DNA from: Patescibacteria group bacterium
Lineage (GTDB): Bacteria > Patescibacteriota > Minisyncoccia > Minisyncoccales > CG1-02-41-26
Direction: 5' to 3'
Assembly: GCA_020724125.1 (NCBI GenBank)
Contig: DYHM01000028.1
Span: forward strand, 1-8,437
DNA: 8,437 nt
A program made the position numbers and the translations under genes. Positions within the stretch are counted from its first letter, which is position 1, and each line of letters begins with the position of its first letter. Shown piece by piece: positions 1 to 6,401 of this stretch. The notes beneath the pieces are model-generated. The model was not told the DNA's origin. It saw only the letters and a program-made list of their open reading frames with translations, and made no database searches.

Positions 1-60
1 AATTAAGGCATAAAAGTTAAAACAAAGGTCTAAAATATAGAGAAATTAAAAATAAAACTC

Positions 61-88
61 CCAACCGCCCCAAGGGGCGGGGTTTCTT
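61..88. terminator. GC-rich hairpin beside the tnpA remnant; terminator-like or IS right-end structure
   Basis: A perfect 7-bp inverted repeat (CCGCCCC at 65-71, GGGGCGG at 74-80) stands out in otherwise AT-rich DNA, six bases beyond the tnpA stop codon. On the plus strand it is followed by GGTTTCTT. On the minus strand it is followed, after a short GC-containing gap, by a T-rich run (TTTTATTTTT). It could terminate transcription in either direction. IS200/IS605 elements also carry subterminal hairpins just past tnpA that the transposase recognises, so it may be the residual right end of the element. The sequence alone does not separate these two roles. Confidence 0.5.
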
Positions 89-377
89 AAAACAGAAACC
101 TAAGTTGTTTAAGCGATTTATGTTGAGATTTTCCTTGTTTGCTGATATATTCTTTAATAACATCTTCGATTACTTCATCGCCAACCGTTCTGACATAATA
201 TCCATCTCCCCAGAATTCACCTCCCCAAAGTTTTTTCTTTATTTCAGGAAATTCCTGGAAGATTATTCTGGCTGAAATACTTTTGACTATTTTCATTATC
301 TCAGTTGGACTATATCGAGGCGCAGCCCCAAGAAAAAGATAAATTCTGTCTGTTATTAAAATTATTAAACAACATTT
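87..377 (-). pseudogene. tnpA: IS200/IS605-family TnpA transposase, C-terminal remnant with lost HUH motif
   Basis: TnpA of IS200/IS605 elements is a small Y1 single-strand DNA transposase of about 130-150 residues with an HUH metal motif and one catalytic tyrosine. Read from the first ATG (294-296) the frame gives 69 residues with the family signature LWGGEFWGDGYYVRTVGDE at about residues 23-41, followed by EYISKQ, where Tyr50 (codon 147-149) is the likely nucleophile and Gln54 the conserved helix glutamine. The same frame is open upstream to 377 and clearly homologous: it reads LGAAPRYSPTEI directly before that methionine. At the HUH position (339-350) it reads DRIY instead of the usual DHIH or DHVH, so both metal-binding histidines are gone. 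An in-frame TAA at 378-380 and no recognisable N-terminal half (about 50 residues) beyond it mark this as a dead copy. No accompanying tnpB is visible. Confidence 0.85.
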
Positions 378-385
378 TTAATGTT
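371..385. repeat. Short AT-rich inverted repeat upstream of the flippase gene
   Basis: The perfect palindrome AACATT-TTT-AATGTT lies between the homologous end of the tnpA remnant and the flippase start. Its position would suit an operator, or part of an IS left-end hairpin. Six-base AT-rich arms arise easily by chance in DNA of this composition, so no function is assigned. Confidence 0.25.
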
Positions 386-427
386 TTCACTTTAATTAAC
401 CCAAGGGGAAACTGGATTTATTAAGGT

Positions 428-1735
428 ATGGAGTTATTAAAAAAATTAATCAATCTAATAATAACAAAAATTTATTTTTTAATTTTTGGCAACAAACCGA
501 GCGAAATTGCCGAACAGTTTGTTAAAAATCTTTTTTACTCATTTTTTGGCATTAGCGCGGCAATCCTGATTACTTTCGGATTTAATATTTTAGCCATTAG
601 ATTTTTAGGACCGGTAGAATATGGAAAATTAAATTTAGTAGTGGGAATTGGAGAATTTTTTGCCATTCCAATGCTTTTCGGACTTTCAATAGCGGTTTTG
701 AGGTATTTAGGCGCCGAGAAAGAAAACAGGGCCTTAATTATTGGTTCAGCTTTTAGGGTTGTCAGTGTTTTGATATTAATATTTTCTTTTCTTTTTTTAA
801 TTCTCGGCGATTATTTAATTGCTCCTTTAAAAATTCCGATGGTTTTATATAAATTTGCGATTTTATACGCCTTTATCTCGGTTCTTTTCTATCTTTTCCA
901 GTCCTTTTTTCAAGGTTCGGGCCAGTTTAAAAGATTATCCTTTATTTGGATTGTTTCAGCCCTTGTTTTTGTTATTTTTATTTCTTTTTATTTATTTATT
1001 CTTAAAAATTATTCTTTTAGTTCTTTGTTTTTCAGTAATATGGCCCGGTTTTTAGTTGTCGCGCTCTTTGGTATTTTAGTTTTTAGAAAATTTTTATTAA
1101 AATTTTCTTTAAAAATTGCCAAGAATTTGGTTCATTATAGCGCCTATCAAACATTAAGCGTAACAGCCGGTTTCTTTTCTTTAGGCAATATTGATAATAT
1201 AATGCTTAACTATTATCTTGGATCAGCTTTCGTTGGTTTGTATTCTGCTTATTATTTAGTTTTTAATGTCTTTGTTGATAAAATTTTAAATACTTTTTCT
1301 CAGGTCTTTTTACCAGCAGTTTCTGGAATCAGCAATATTCAAGTCATTTTTCAAAAAACTTTGCTCTTTTTTAAAAAAATAGGTATACTTATTTTTGGAG
1401 GCAACTTTTTTTTAATCTGGCTCCTTTTTAAATTTTATGGAAAAGATTTTATCTTTGACTGGCGATTAGCCGGCTTAATGGCTCTAAGTATTAGTTTATA
1501 TTCTTTTTTAATAATTTTAGGAAATATTATTGCTTCAACGGGAATTCGAGGCGCAAAAATAGGAGTATTTTTTGCCTTTTCCTCGGCAATAATGCATGTA
1601 TTATTAAATATTATTTTAATTCCCCGCTTTCAACTTCTAGGAGTAATAATATCTACAATAATTTCTACATTGATAATACTTATTGCCGCTATCTATGTTT
1701 TAAAATTTAAATTGTGTAAAAATGAAAAAGGTTAA
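428..1735 (+). CDS. Wzx-like polysaccharide flippase (MVF/MATE-type oligosaccharide exporter)
   Basis: This is an integral membrane protein of 435 residues with about 12 predicted hydrophobic spans, within the usual 400-500 residue size for Wzx/RfbX flippases, which move polyprenyl-diphosphate-linked oligosaccharides across the cytoplasmic membrane. Family hallmarks are the RFLGPVEYGKLNL segment after the first span (residues 58-70) and NIDNIMLNYYLG followed by VGLYSAYY (about 254-276), the central D-x-x-ML and G-x-Y motif of this family. The amphipathic N-terminal stretch with GNKPSEIAEQF (21-31) precedes the first span. The ATG at 428 is preceded only by AAGG directly against the start, too close for a normal Shine-Dalgarno. 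It is the first gene of the plus-strand unit and overlaps the next gene by 14 bases. The flippase class is secure. The exact glycan is unknown, and a teichuronic-acid or S-layer glycan exporter is equally possible. Confidence 0.88.
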   Translation: MELLKKLINLIITKIYFLIFGNKPSEIAEQFVKNLFYSFFGISAAILITFGFNILAIRFLGPVEYGKLNLVVGIGEFFAIPMLFGLSIAVLRYLGAEKENRALIIGSAFRVVSVLILIFSFLFLILGDYLIAPLKIPMVLYKFAILYAFISVLFYLFQSFFQGSGQFKRLSFIWIVSALVFVIFISFYLFILKNYSFSSLFFSNMARFLVVALFGILVFRKFLLKFSLKIAKNLVHYSAYQTLSVTAGFFSLGNIDNIMLNYYLGSAFVGLYSAYYLVFNVFVDKILNTFSQVFLPAVSGISNIQVIFQKTLLFFKKIGILIFGGNFFLIWLLFKFYGKDFIFDWRLAGLMALSISLYSFLIILGNIIASTGIRGAKIGVFFAFSSAIMHVLLNIILIPRFQLLGVIISTIISTLIILIAAIYVLKFKLCKNEKG

Positions 1736-2480
1736 AAAATTAACAGAAAAAGAGTATTGGGATGAAGTTTGGCAGAATCAAAAACTACCCAAAGTTATCA
1801 AAGAACCCTATTGTCCTTATTATGTTAATATTTTAGATGGGTTTTTTCATAAATATCTATTTTATAATGAAAATTTTGAATTTTTGGAACTTGGTTGCGC
1901 GCCAGGGAGATGGCTTCATTATTTTCATAGTGAATTTGGTTATAAAGTAAATGGCTTGGAAAATTCAGTAGTTGGTTTTGAAATGACAAAGAAAAATTTA
2001 GAAATGTTAGGAGTTAAGGCTAATATCTTTTTTGGCGATGCCTTGAATTTTGAATTTAATAAAAAATTTGATCTTGTTTTTTCTTCCGGTTTAATTGAAC
2101 ATTTCTTACCACCAACAAAAATTATCCAAACTCATTTAGATCTAATAAAAATTGATGGCTATATAATTATTACAATTCCCAATCTTAAAAATTCTATTTA
2201 TTATTATTTACAAAAGATTATCAATAAAAAAGTTTTAAAAAATCATTTATTATTAAACAAAAATGACCTTCTCTCTTTTTTTAGAAACCAGAATGTAATT
2301 ATTTGCCAATATTTAGGGGTTTTTAGTTTATACATTTTAAATTTATCTTCAAAATCAATCACTTATAAAATAATCTATTATTTAGAACTCTTGATAGAAA
2401 AATTTCTTAAGTTAATAAAGATTAAGAGAGAATCTTCTTTTTTTAGCCCCATGATTTGTATAATAATTAAAAAAAGTTAG
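1722..2480 (+). CDS. Class I SAM-dependent methyltransferase
   Basis: A 252-residue protein with a Rossmann-type methyltransferase core. Motif I is FLELGCAPGRW (residues 54-64), binding S-adenosylmethionine. An acidic residue ends strand 2 (GLE, 78-80), GDA lies at 105-107, and the post-II motif FDLVFSSGLIEHF is at 116-128. The N-terminal LTEKEYWDEVW is typical of methyltransferases of the Methyltransf_11/23/25 type found in polysaccharide loci. The C-terminal third is lysine- and isoleucine-rich and not recognisable. The probable role is methylation of a sugar or of the non-reducing end of the glycan; the acceptor cannot be read from the sequence. The start lies inside the end of the flippase gene (14-base overlap) with no Shine-Dalgarno, which suggests translational coupling. 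It differs strongly in sequence from the methyltransferase that follows, so the two are not a recent duplication. Confidence 0.85.
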   Translation: MKKVKKLTEKEYWDEVWQNQKLPKVIKEPYCPYYVNILDGFFHKYLFYNENFEFLELGCAPGRWLHYFHSEFGYKVNGLENSVVGFEMTKKNLEMLGVKANIFFGDALNFEFNKKFDLVFSSGLIEHFLPPTKIIQTHLDLIKIDGYIIITIPNLKNSIYYYLQKIINKKVLKNHLLLNKNDLLSFFRNQNVIICQYLGVFSLYILNLSSKSITYKIIYYLELLIEKFLKLIKIKRESSFFSPMICIIIKKS

Positions 2481-2505
2481 AAAATCATTTTTAATATTTT
2501 GTTTT

Positions 2506-3375
2506 ATGGAAAAAACATTTTTTACTTTTGGAAAAAATTGGGTTGATTATGTTAATAAAGCCCTTGATCGGGAAAAAATCGAGAGAGCAAAAGAATCGTT
2601 ATTGAAATACTTATTAGAAGAAGAATATAAAAATAAAACATTTATTGATGTTGGCTGTGGCAGCGGAATTTTCTCTCTAAGCGCTCTTTGTTTGGGCTGT
2701 AAAAAAGTTATCAGTTTTGATATTGATCCTTTAAGTATTAAGGTAACTAAATTGGTTAAAGAAAAATTTTCTTCATTGATTCCCAAGAAGAATAATGACT
2801 GGGAGATTTTTGAAGGGAATATTTTAGACGATGAATTAGTTAAAAAACTTAAAGGTCAAGGCGATATTGTTTACAGTTGGGGTGTTTTGCATCATACCGG
2901 AAAGATGCGACAAGCGATAGAAAATGCCGTTAAATTGGTAAAACCTAATGGTTTTTTTATTATTGCCATTTACAATAAAACATCATCTTCGGACTCCTGG
3001 TTAAAAATTAAAAAATTTTATAATATCGCTCCAATGATAATGAGGAAAATAATGGTTTATTCAGTATTTTTGTATCTTTTTACGCAACGATTAGCGAGCT
3101 TTATTAAAAGGAAATTGTTTAAACAACCAACTCAGTCATTGTTTTGTCAGGAACGCGGCATGAGTATATTTTATGATGTTATTGACTGGTTGGGCGGATA
3201 TCCTTACGAGTATGCCAGTTTTGATGAAATAGTCAGTTTTATTGAGCCATTTGGGTTTTCAATAATTAAAGCGCCAACTAAATCACCTTCGCTTAAAAAG
3301 AAATTTTCAAACAGATTTAGTTTTATGTATACTGGCAATAATGAATTTGTTTTTAAAAAAAATGAAACCAATTAA
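2506..3375 (+). CDS. Class I SAM-dependent methyltransferase with extended C-terminal domain
   Basis: A 289-residue protein with a clear SAM-binding fold: motif I FIDVGCGSGIF (46-56), the acidic strand-2 end FDID (71-74), GNILD (104-108), the post-II motif DIVYSWGVLHHT (120-131) and strand-5 KPNGFFIIAIYN (146-157). A hydrophobic stretch (about 176-194) follows, probably a lid or membrane-contacting helix. A conserved-looking tail carries RGMS (217-220), WLGGYPYEYAS (228-238) and GNNEFVF (277-283). From recall, methyltransferases with this tail recur in bacterial surface-glycan clusters and are often labelled UbiG-like. A ubiquinone role is unlikely here because no quinone genes are present. 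The likely substrate is a sugar or lipid-linked glycan. A 25-base AT-rich gap without a Shine-Dalgarno separates it from the previous gene. Confidence 0.85.
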   Translation: MEKTFFTFGKNWVDYVNKALDREKIERAKESLLKYLLEEEYKNKTFIDVGCGSGIFSLSALCLGCKKVISFDIDPLSIKVTKLVKEKFSSLIPKKNNDWEIFEGNILDDELVKKLKGQGDIVYSWGVLHHTGKMRQAIENAVKLVKPNGFFIIAIYNKTSSSDSWLKIKKFYNIAPMIMRKIMVYSVFLYLFTQRLASFIKRKLFKQPTQSLFCQERGMSIFYDVIDWLGGYPYEYASFDEIVSFIEPFGFSIIKAPTKSPSLKKKFSNRFSFMYTGNNEFVFKKNETN

Positions 3376-4507
3376 AATTTGTTTTGTTTCTTTATACGCC
3401 TATCATTATTTTAATCCAAAGATAATTTCACAAATTGGCGGGGCAGAGCTTCAGTTGTATTATTTGGCGACCGAATTGGCAAAAGACCCAAGATTTGATA
3501 CGCATTTTTTAGTTGGCGATTTTGGTCAGTCAGATTTTGAAATAAGAAAAAATGTCAAACTTTATAATTTTTTTAAACCCCAAAAAGGATTAAAATACAT
3601 AAGAGCGATTTTTGGGTTTTTTCGGCTTTGGAAATTATTAAAAAAAATCAATGCTGATATTTATATCCAAAGAGCGGCTGGTTTAGAAACCGGCGAAGTG
3701 GCTTTATTTTGTAAACTAAACAAGAAAAAATTTATTTATATGGTAAGTAATGACGAAGATGTGGAAAATAAAAAACCTATTTATTTTCCAAGGGGGCTTA
3801 TGGGATGGCTACGCTGGGAACTTTTTAAATTCGGTTTAAAAAACACTCATCTTGTTTTTGTTCAAAATGAAAATCAAAAAAAAATATTAAAGAAAAACTA
3901 TAATAAAGAGGGGGTAATTAGAAAATCTGGTCAGATTATTTCTGAAAAATTAAAAGAAAAAACCGTTTTACCAAAAACCGACATTTTATGGGTAGGTAAA
4001 TCAGATAAGGAAATAAAACAACCAGAGATTTTTATTGATTTAACAAAAGAATTCCCTGATGAAAAATTTATAATGATTTGTCCAGAAGCAAATGATAAAA
4101 ATTATTTTAAAAAAATTAAAAAAGAGGCTTTAAAATTATCTAATTTGAAGTTTATAGAATTTGTCTCTTTTGATAAAGTTGATGATTATTTTCAAAAAGC
4201 AAAAATTTTTATCAATACTTCAAAAACCGAAGGTTTCCCCAATACCTTTATTCAGGCAGCAAAAAACAAAACCCCAATCTTGTCTTTAAATATTAATCCT
4301 GACGGACTACTGGAAAATTACAATATTGGCTGTTGCGCCAACGGTGATTTTGAAAAATTAAAAACAGAATTAAAAAAATTATTGGAAAATAAAAACCTAT
4401 GGCGGGAAATGTCAGAAAACGCCTATCGGTACGCTAGAGAGAATCATGATCTTAGAAAAATTATTCTTAAAGATAAAGAATTATTAATTCAACTTTGGTA
4501 TAATTAA
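3362..4507 (+). CDS. GT4-family (GT-B fold) glycosyltransferase
   Basis: A cytoplasmic glycosyltransferase of 381 residues that would transfer a sugar from a nucleotide donor to a lipid-linked acceptor. The N-terminal domain begins IKICFVSLYAYHYF and contains the GGAE loop (residues 26-29) typical of GT4 enzymes. The C-terminal donor domain starts near ILWVGK (208-213) and carries SKTEGFPNTFIQAAKN (287-302) and LNINPDGLL (309-317). In the usual E-x7-E motif the second glutamate is glutamine (Glu290, Gln298), as in other GT4 members with an NTF-x-QA motif. I chose the ATG at 3362 rather than an in-frame ATG at 3341. The shorter protein starts directly at the first beta strand, and its 14-base overlap with the preceding gene matches the overlap at 1722-1735. 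Sugar and linkage specificity cannot be inferred. Confidence 0.87.
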   Translation: MKPIKICFVSLYAYHYFNPKIISQIGGAELQLYYLATELAKDPRFDTHFLVGDFGQSDFEIRKNVKLYNFFKPQKGLKYIRAIFGFFRLWKLLKKINADIYIQRAAGLETGEVALFCKLNKKKFIYMVSNDEDVENKKPIYFPRGLMGWLRWELFKFGLKNTHLVFVQNENQKKILKKNYNKEGVIRKSGQIISEKLKEKTVLPKTDILWVGKSDKEIKQPEIFIDLTKEFPDEKFIMICPEANDKNYFKKIKKEALKLSNLKFIEFVSFDKVDDYFQKAKIFINTSKTEGFPNTFIQAAKNKTPILSLNINPDGLLENYNIGCCANGDFEKLKTELKKLLENKNLWREMSENAYRYARENHDLRKIILKDKELLIQLWYN

Positions 4508-4533
4508 ATTGAAAATTTCTAAAATCTTAAAAT

Positions 4534-5235
4534 ATGCTTCTTTCAATTATCATTCCATCTTATAATGAGGAAAAAACCATTAAGGAAGTAATAAAAAAGG
4601 TAAATTCTGTTTCCTTGCCAAAAACTTGGAGAAAAGAAATTATTGTTGTCGATGACGATTCAAAAGATAAAACAAAAGAAATTCTAAAAGAATTAAAAGG
4701 AATTAAAGTAATCTTTAAAGAAAAGAATGAAGGTAAGGGGTCGGCCTTAAAGGAAGGATTTAAAATAGCTAATGGCGATTATCTCTTAATTCAAGATGCG
4801 GACCTAGAATACGATCCTAACGATTATCCAAGATTATTAGAGCCTCTTATTGAAAATAAAACAAAAATAGTTTTTGGTTCTCGTTTACTTAAAAAAGATA
4901 ATATTCCTTATAGTAAAATTTTTTTTTATGGAGGGATTTCTTTAACAAAAGTTTTTAATTTTTTATTTAAAGCTAATCTTACTGATATTTTTACTTGTTA
5001 TAAAATTTTTCCAAGAGAATTTATTCCTAAATTAATGGAATTACCGAGTAATGATTTTGTTTTTGACGCAGTAGAACTTACCTATACCCTTCATCGAAAA
5101 AATAAAATTTTAGAAATACCTATAACCTATAAAAGTAGAAGTAAAGAAGAAGGAAAAAAAATAAAATGGACCGATGGTTTTAAATGTTTTTTAGCGATGA
5201 TAAACATAGCCATTTATAATTTAATTAGAAAATAA
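4534..5235 (+). CDS. GT2 glycosyltransferase, DPM1-like polyprenyl-phosphate sugar synthase
   Basis: A 233-residue GT-A enzyme resembling dolichol-phosphate mannosyltransferase. Visible motifs, in order, are LSIIIPSYNEEKTI (3-16), the nucleotide-binding VVDDDSKDKT (38-47), NEGKGSAL (65-72), the metal-binding QDADLEYDP (87-95), FGSRLL (114-119), TDIFTCYKIF (150-159) and the late EIPITYKSRSKEEGKKI (194-210). Enzymes of this type move a hexose from a nucleotide sugar to polyprenyl phosphate on the cytoplasmic side. It lacks the two C-terminal membrane spans of GtrB- or ArnC-like members and is close to the minimal soluble DPM1 form, with only a hydrophobic tail (about 217-231). It lies 8 bases before a GT-C-like membrane protein, the enzyme class that uses polyprenyl-phosphate sugars, which supports the assignment. 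There is no Shine-Dalgarno before the ATG. The sugar carried is unknown. Confidence 0.87.
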   Translation: MLLSIIIPSYNEEKTIKEVIKKVNSVSLPKTWRKEIIVVDDDSKDKTKEILKELKGIKVIFKEKNEGKGSALKEGFKIANGDYLLIQDADLEYDPNDYPRLLEPLIENKTKIVFGSRLLKKDNIPYSKIFFYGGISLTKVFNFLFKANLTDIFTCYKIFPREFIPKLMELPSNDFVFDAVELTYTLHRKNKILEIPITYKSRSKEEGKKIKWTDGFKCFLAMINIAIYNLIRK

Positions 5236-5243
5236 GGAAAAAA
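5233..5243 (+). promoter_or_regulatory. Shine-Dalgarno AAGGA fused to the upstream stop codon
   Basis: AAGGA at 5234-5238 lies five bases before the ATG at 5244 and shares two bases with the TAA stop of the GT2 gene. It is the only well-placed Shine-Dalgarno among the seven intact genes of the window. Its position suggests that ribosomes ending the GT2 gene restart on the membrane glycosyltransferase, coupling the two products. Confidence 0.6.
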
Positions 5244-6401
5244 ATGAAAAAATTAATTTTTTTTATTGCTTTAATAAATGCTTTTTTAATTATTCTATTT
5301 TTAGGCCATCAATTTAATGTTCCTGACACTCCTTGTTATGTGGCAGGAGCAAGATTAATTTTTGATTTGTCTGGGAAAGGAGATTGTGGTTATCGAATGA
5401 TTAAACCCTTTCCCTTAATTTTATCTGGTTTATTTGAAAAAATAACAGGTTTTGACGCAAAATATGGATTTTTCTTTCAAAATCTAATTTTTTATTTTCT
5501 TTCTGTTTTTTTAATTTTTTGGATTATCAAAATAGTTTTTAAAAATGAATGGCAGGCTTTTCTTGGAACAATTGCTTTTATTACCGCCCCTCCTCTTTTA
5601 TTTTATGGTTTATCTTATTTAACTGATATGTCTGGTTGGTTTTTTGGAATTCTAGGAGTTTATCTAACTTTAAAATTATTCTCAGAGATTAAGAAAAGAA
5701 AATATCTTAGTTTTGTTTTAGGTATTATTATGGGAATCGGTTTTTTATTCAAAGAATCTGCCCTTATGGGACCGCTATTTTTTGGTTTTTATATTCTGTT
5801 AGGTAATTTTAATATAAAGGAAAAATTCTCAATCCTCTTTGGGGGAATGATTGGTTTTTTTATTCCTGTTTTAATCTCTTCGGCTATAGTTTATAAATAT
5901 TTCCATTATACTTTTTTAACCTGGTATAAGTTTAATCAAGAAAAACCATATGGAGATTATTATAATTTAGTTAACTTTCTTAAAGCGGTAATTAGTACTC
6001 TATATTTATATTGGCTTTTTTGGGGAATAGGTTTTTTAAAAATTTTGATAGATTTTTTAAGAAAAAAACTTTCTCCTGATATTTTCAGATTTACAGTAGC
6101 TAGCGGTCTTTCTATTTTTCTTTGGCCTATTTGGTCTTATCCTTTAAATAGAATATTTTATTTATCTTCTCCTTTTTTTATAGGAATAATAAGTTATGGC
6201 GCTAATTTTTTTTCCAAGAAAAAAAGTTTATTATTTATTGGAGGAATCTGGATTTTAAATTTATTAGTAAGTATTATTTATTCTTATTTTAAGATAAGAT
6301 TTTTGTGGTTTCTTTTTGGTATTCCTTATCTTCTGCTTTTTGTTTTTTTTCTCAAAAAAGATTATCCTAATATATTTAAAAATATATTTAAAAAAACCTA
6401 A
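5244..6401 (+). CDS. Multi-spanning GT-C-like membrane glycosyltransferase (PMT/ArnT-type)
   Basis: A 385-residue, strongly hydrophobic protein with about 11-12 predicted membrane spans. After the first span (about 4-21) comes a short outer loop with NVPDTPCYVAGARL (25-38). Asp28 fits the catalytic aspartate that GT-C enzymes (GT39, GT83 and relatives) carry in the first periplasmic loop. LSYLTDMSGWFF (123-134) and FLFKESALMGP (167-177) match the recurring TD and K-E positions of PMT_2-like proteins, and NRIFYLSSPFF (302-312) resembles the conserved R-x-x-x-x-x-x-P stretch before a late span. GT-C enzymes transfer sugars from polyprenyl-phosphate donors on the outer membrane face. The preceding gene is a likely donor synthase, and the AAGGA at its stop codon is this gene's Shine-Dalgarno. 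It ends without a terminator, interlocked with the stop codon of asnB. A polymerase (Wzy-like) is the main alternative; the short sequence motifs favour GT-C. Confidence 0.72.
   Translation: MKKLIFFIALINAFLIILFLGHQFNVPDTPCYVAGARLIFDLSGKGDCGYRMIKPFPLILSGLFEKITGFDAKYGFFFQNLIFYFLSVFLIFWIIKIVFKNEWQAFLGTIAFITAPPLLFYGLSYLTDMSGWFFGILGVYLTLKLFSEIKKRKYLSFVLGIIMGIGFLFKESALMGPLFFGFYILLGNFNIKEKFSILFGGMIGFFIPVLISSAIVYKYFHYTFLTWYKFNQEKPYGDYYNLVNFLKAVISTLYLYWLFWGIGFLKILIDFLRKKLSPDIFRFTVASGLSIFLWPIWSYPLNRIFYLSSPFFIGIISYGANFFSKKKSLLFIGGIWILNLLVSIIYSYFKIRFLWFLFGIPYLLLFVFFLKKDYPNIFKNIFKKT

Noticed and set aside
1..60. AT-rich leading stretch searched for a gene end, RNA gene or repeat
   Set aside because: No coding continuation, structured RNA or repeat could be recognised.
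365..396. Possible sigma-70 promoter for the flippase gene (TTAAAC ... TTTAAT)
   Set aside because: The spacer of 20 bases is too long, and similar hexamers occur throughout DNA this AT-rich.
855..1055. Plus-strand open frame of 66 codons inside the flippase gene
   Set aside because: It lies in another frame of a well-supported membrane-protein gene, is merely phenylalanine/leucine-rich because of T-rich DNA, and has no recognisable motif.
2547..2786. Minus-strand open frame of 79 codons opposite the second methyltransferase
   Set aside because: It is fully contained in and antisense to the SAM-binding core, with low-complexity composition and no family signature.
3341..3361. Upstream ATG for the GT4 gene adding seven residues (MNLFLKK)
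   Set aside because: The added residues precede the first strand of the fold, there is no ribosome site, and the overlap with the methyltransferase would grow to 35 bases. The ATG at 3362 fits better.
3362..4507. Gln298 in place of the second glutamate of E-x7-E as a sign of an inactive GT4 enzyme
   Set aside because: Other GT4 proteins with the NTF-x-QA form of the motif carry the same glutamine, so it is a subfamily trait rather than a lesion.
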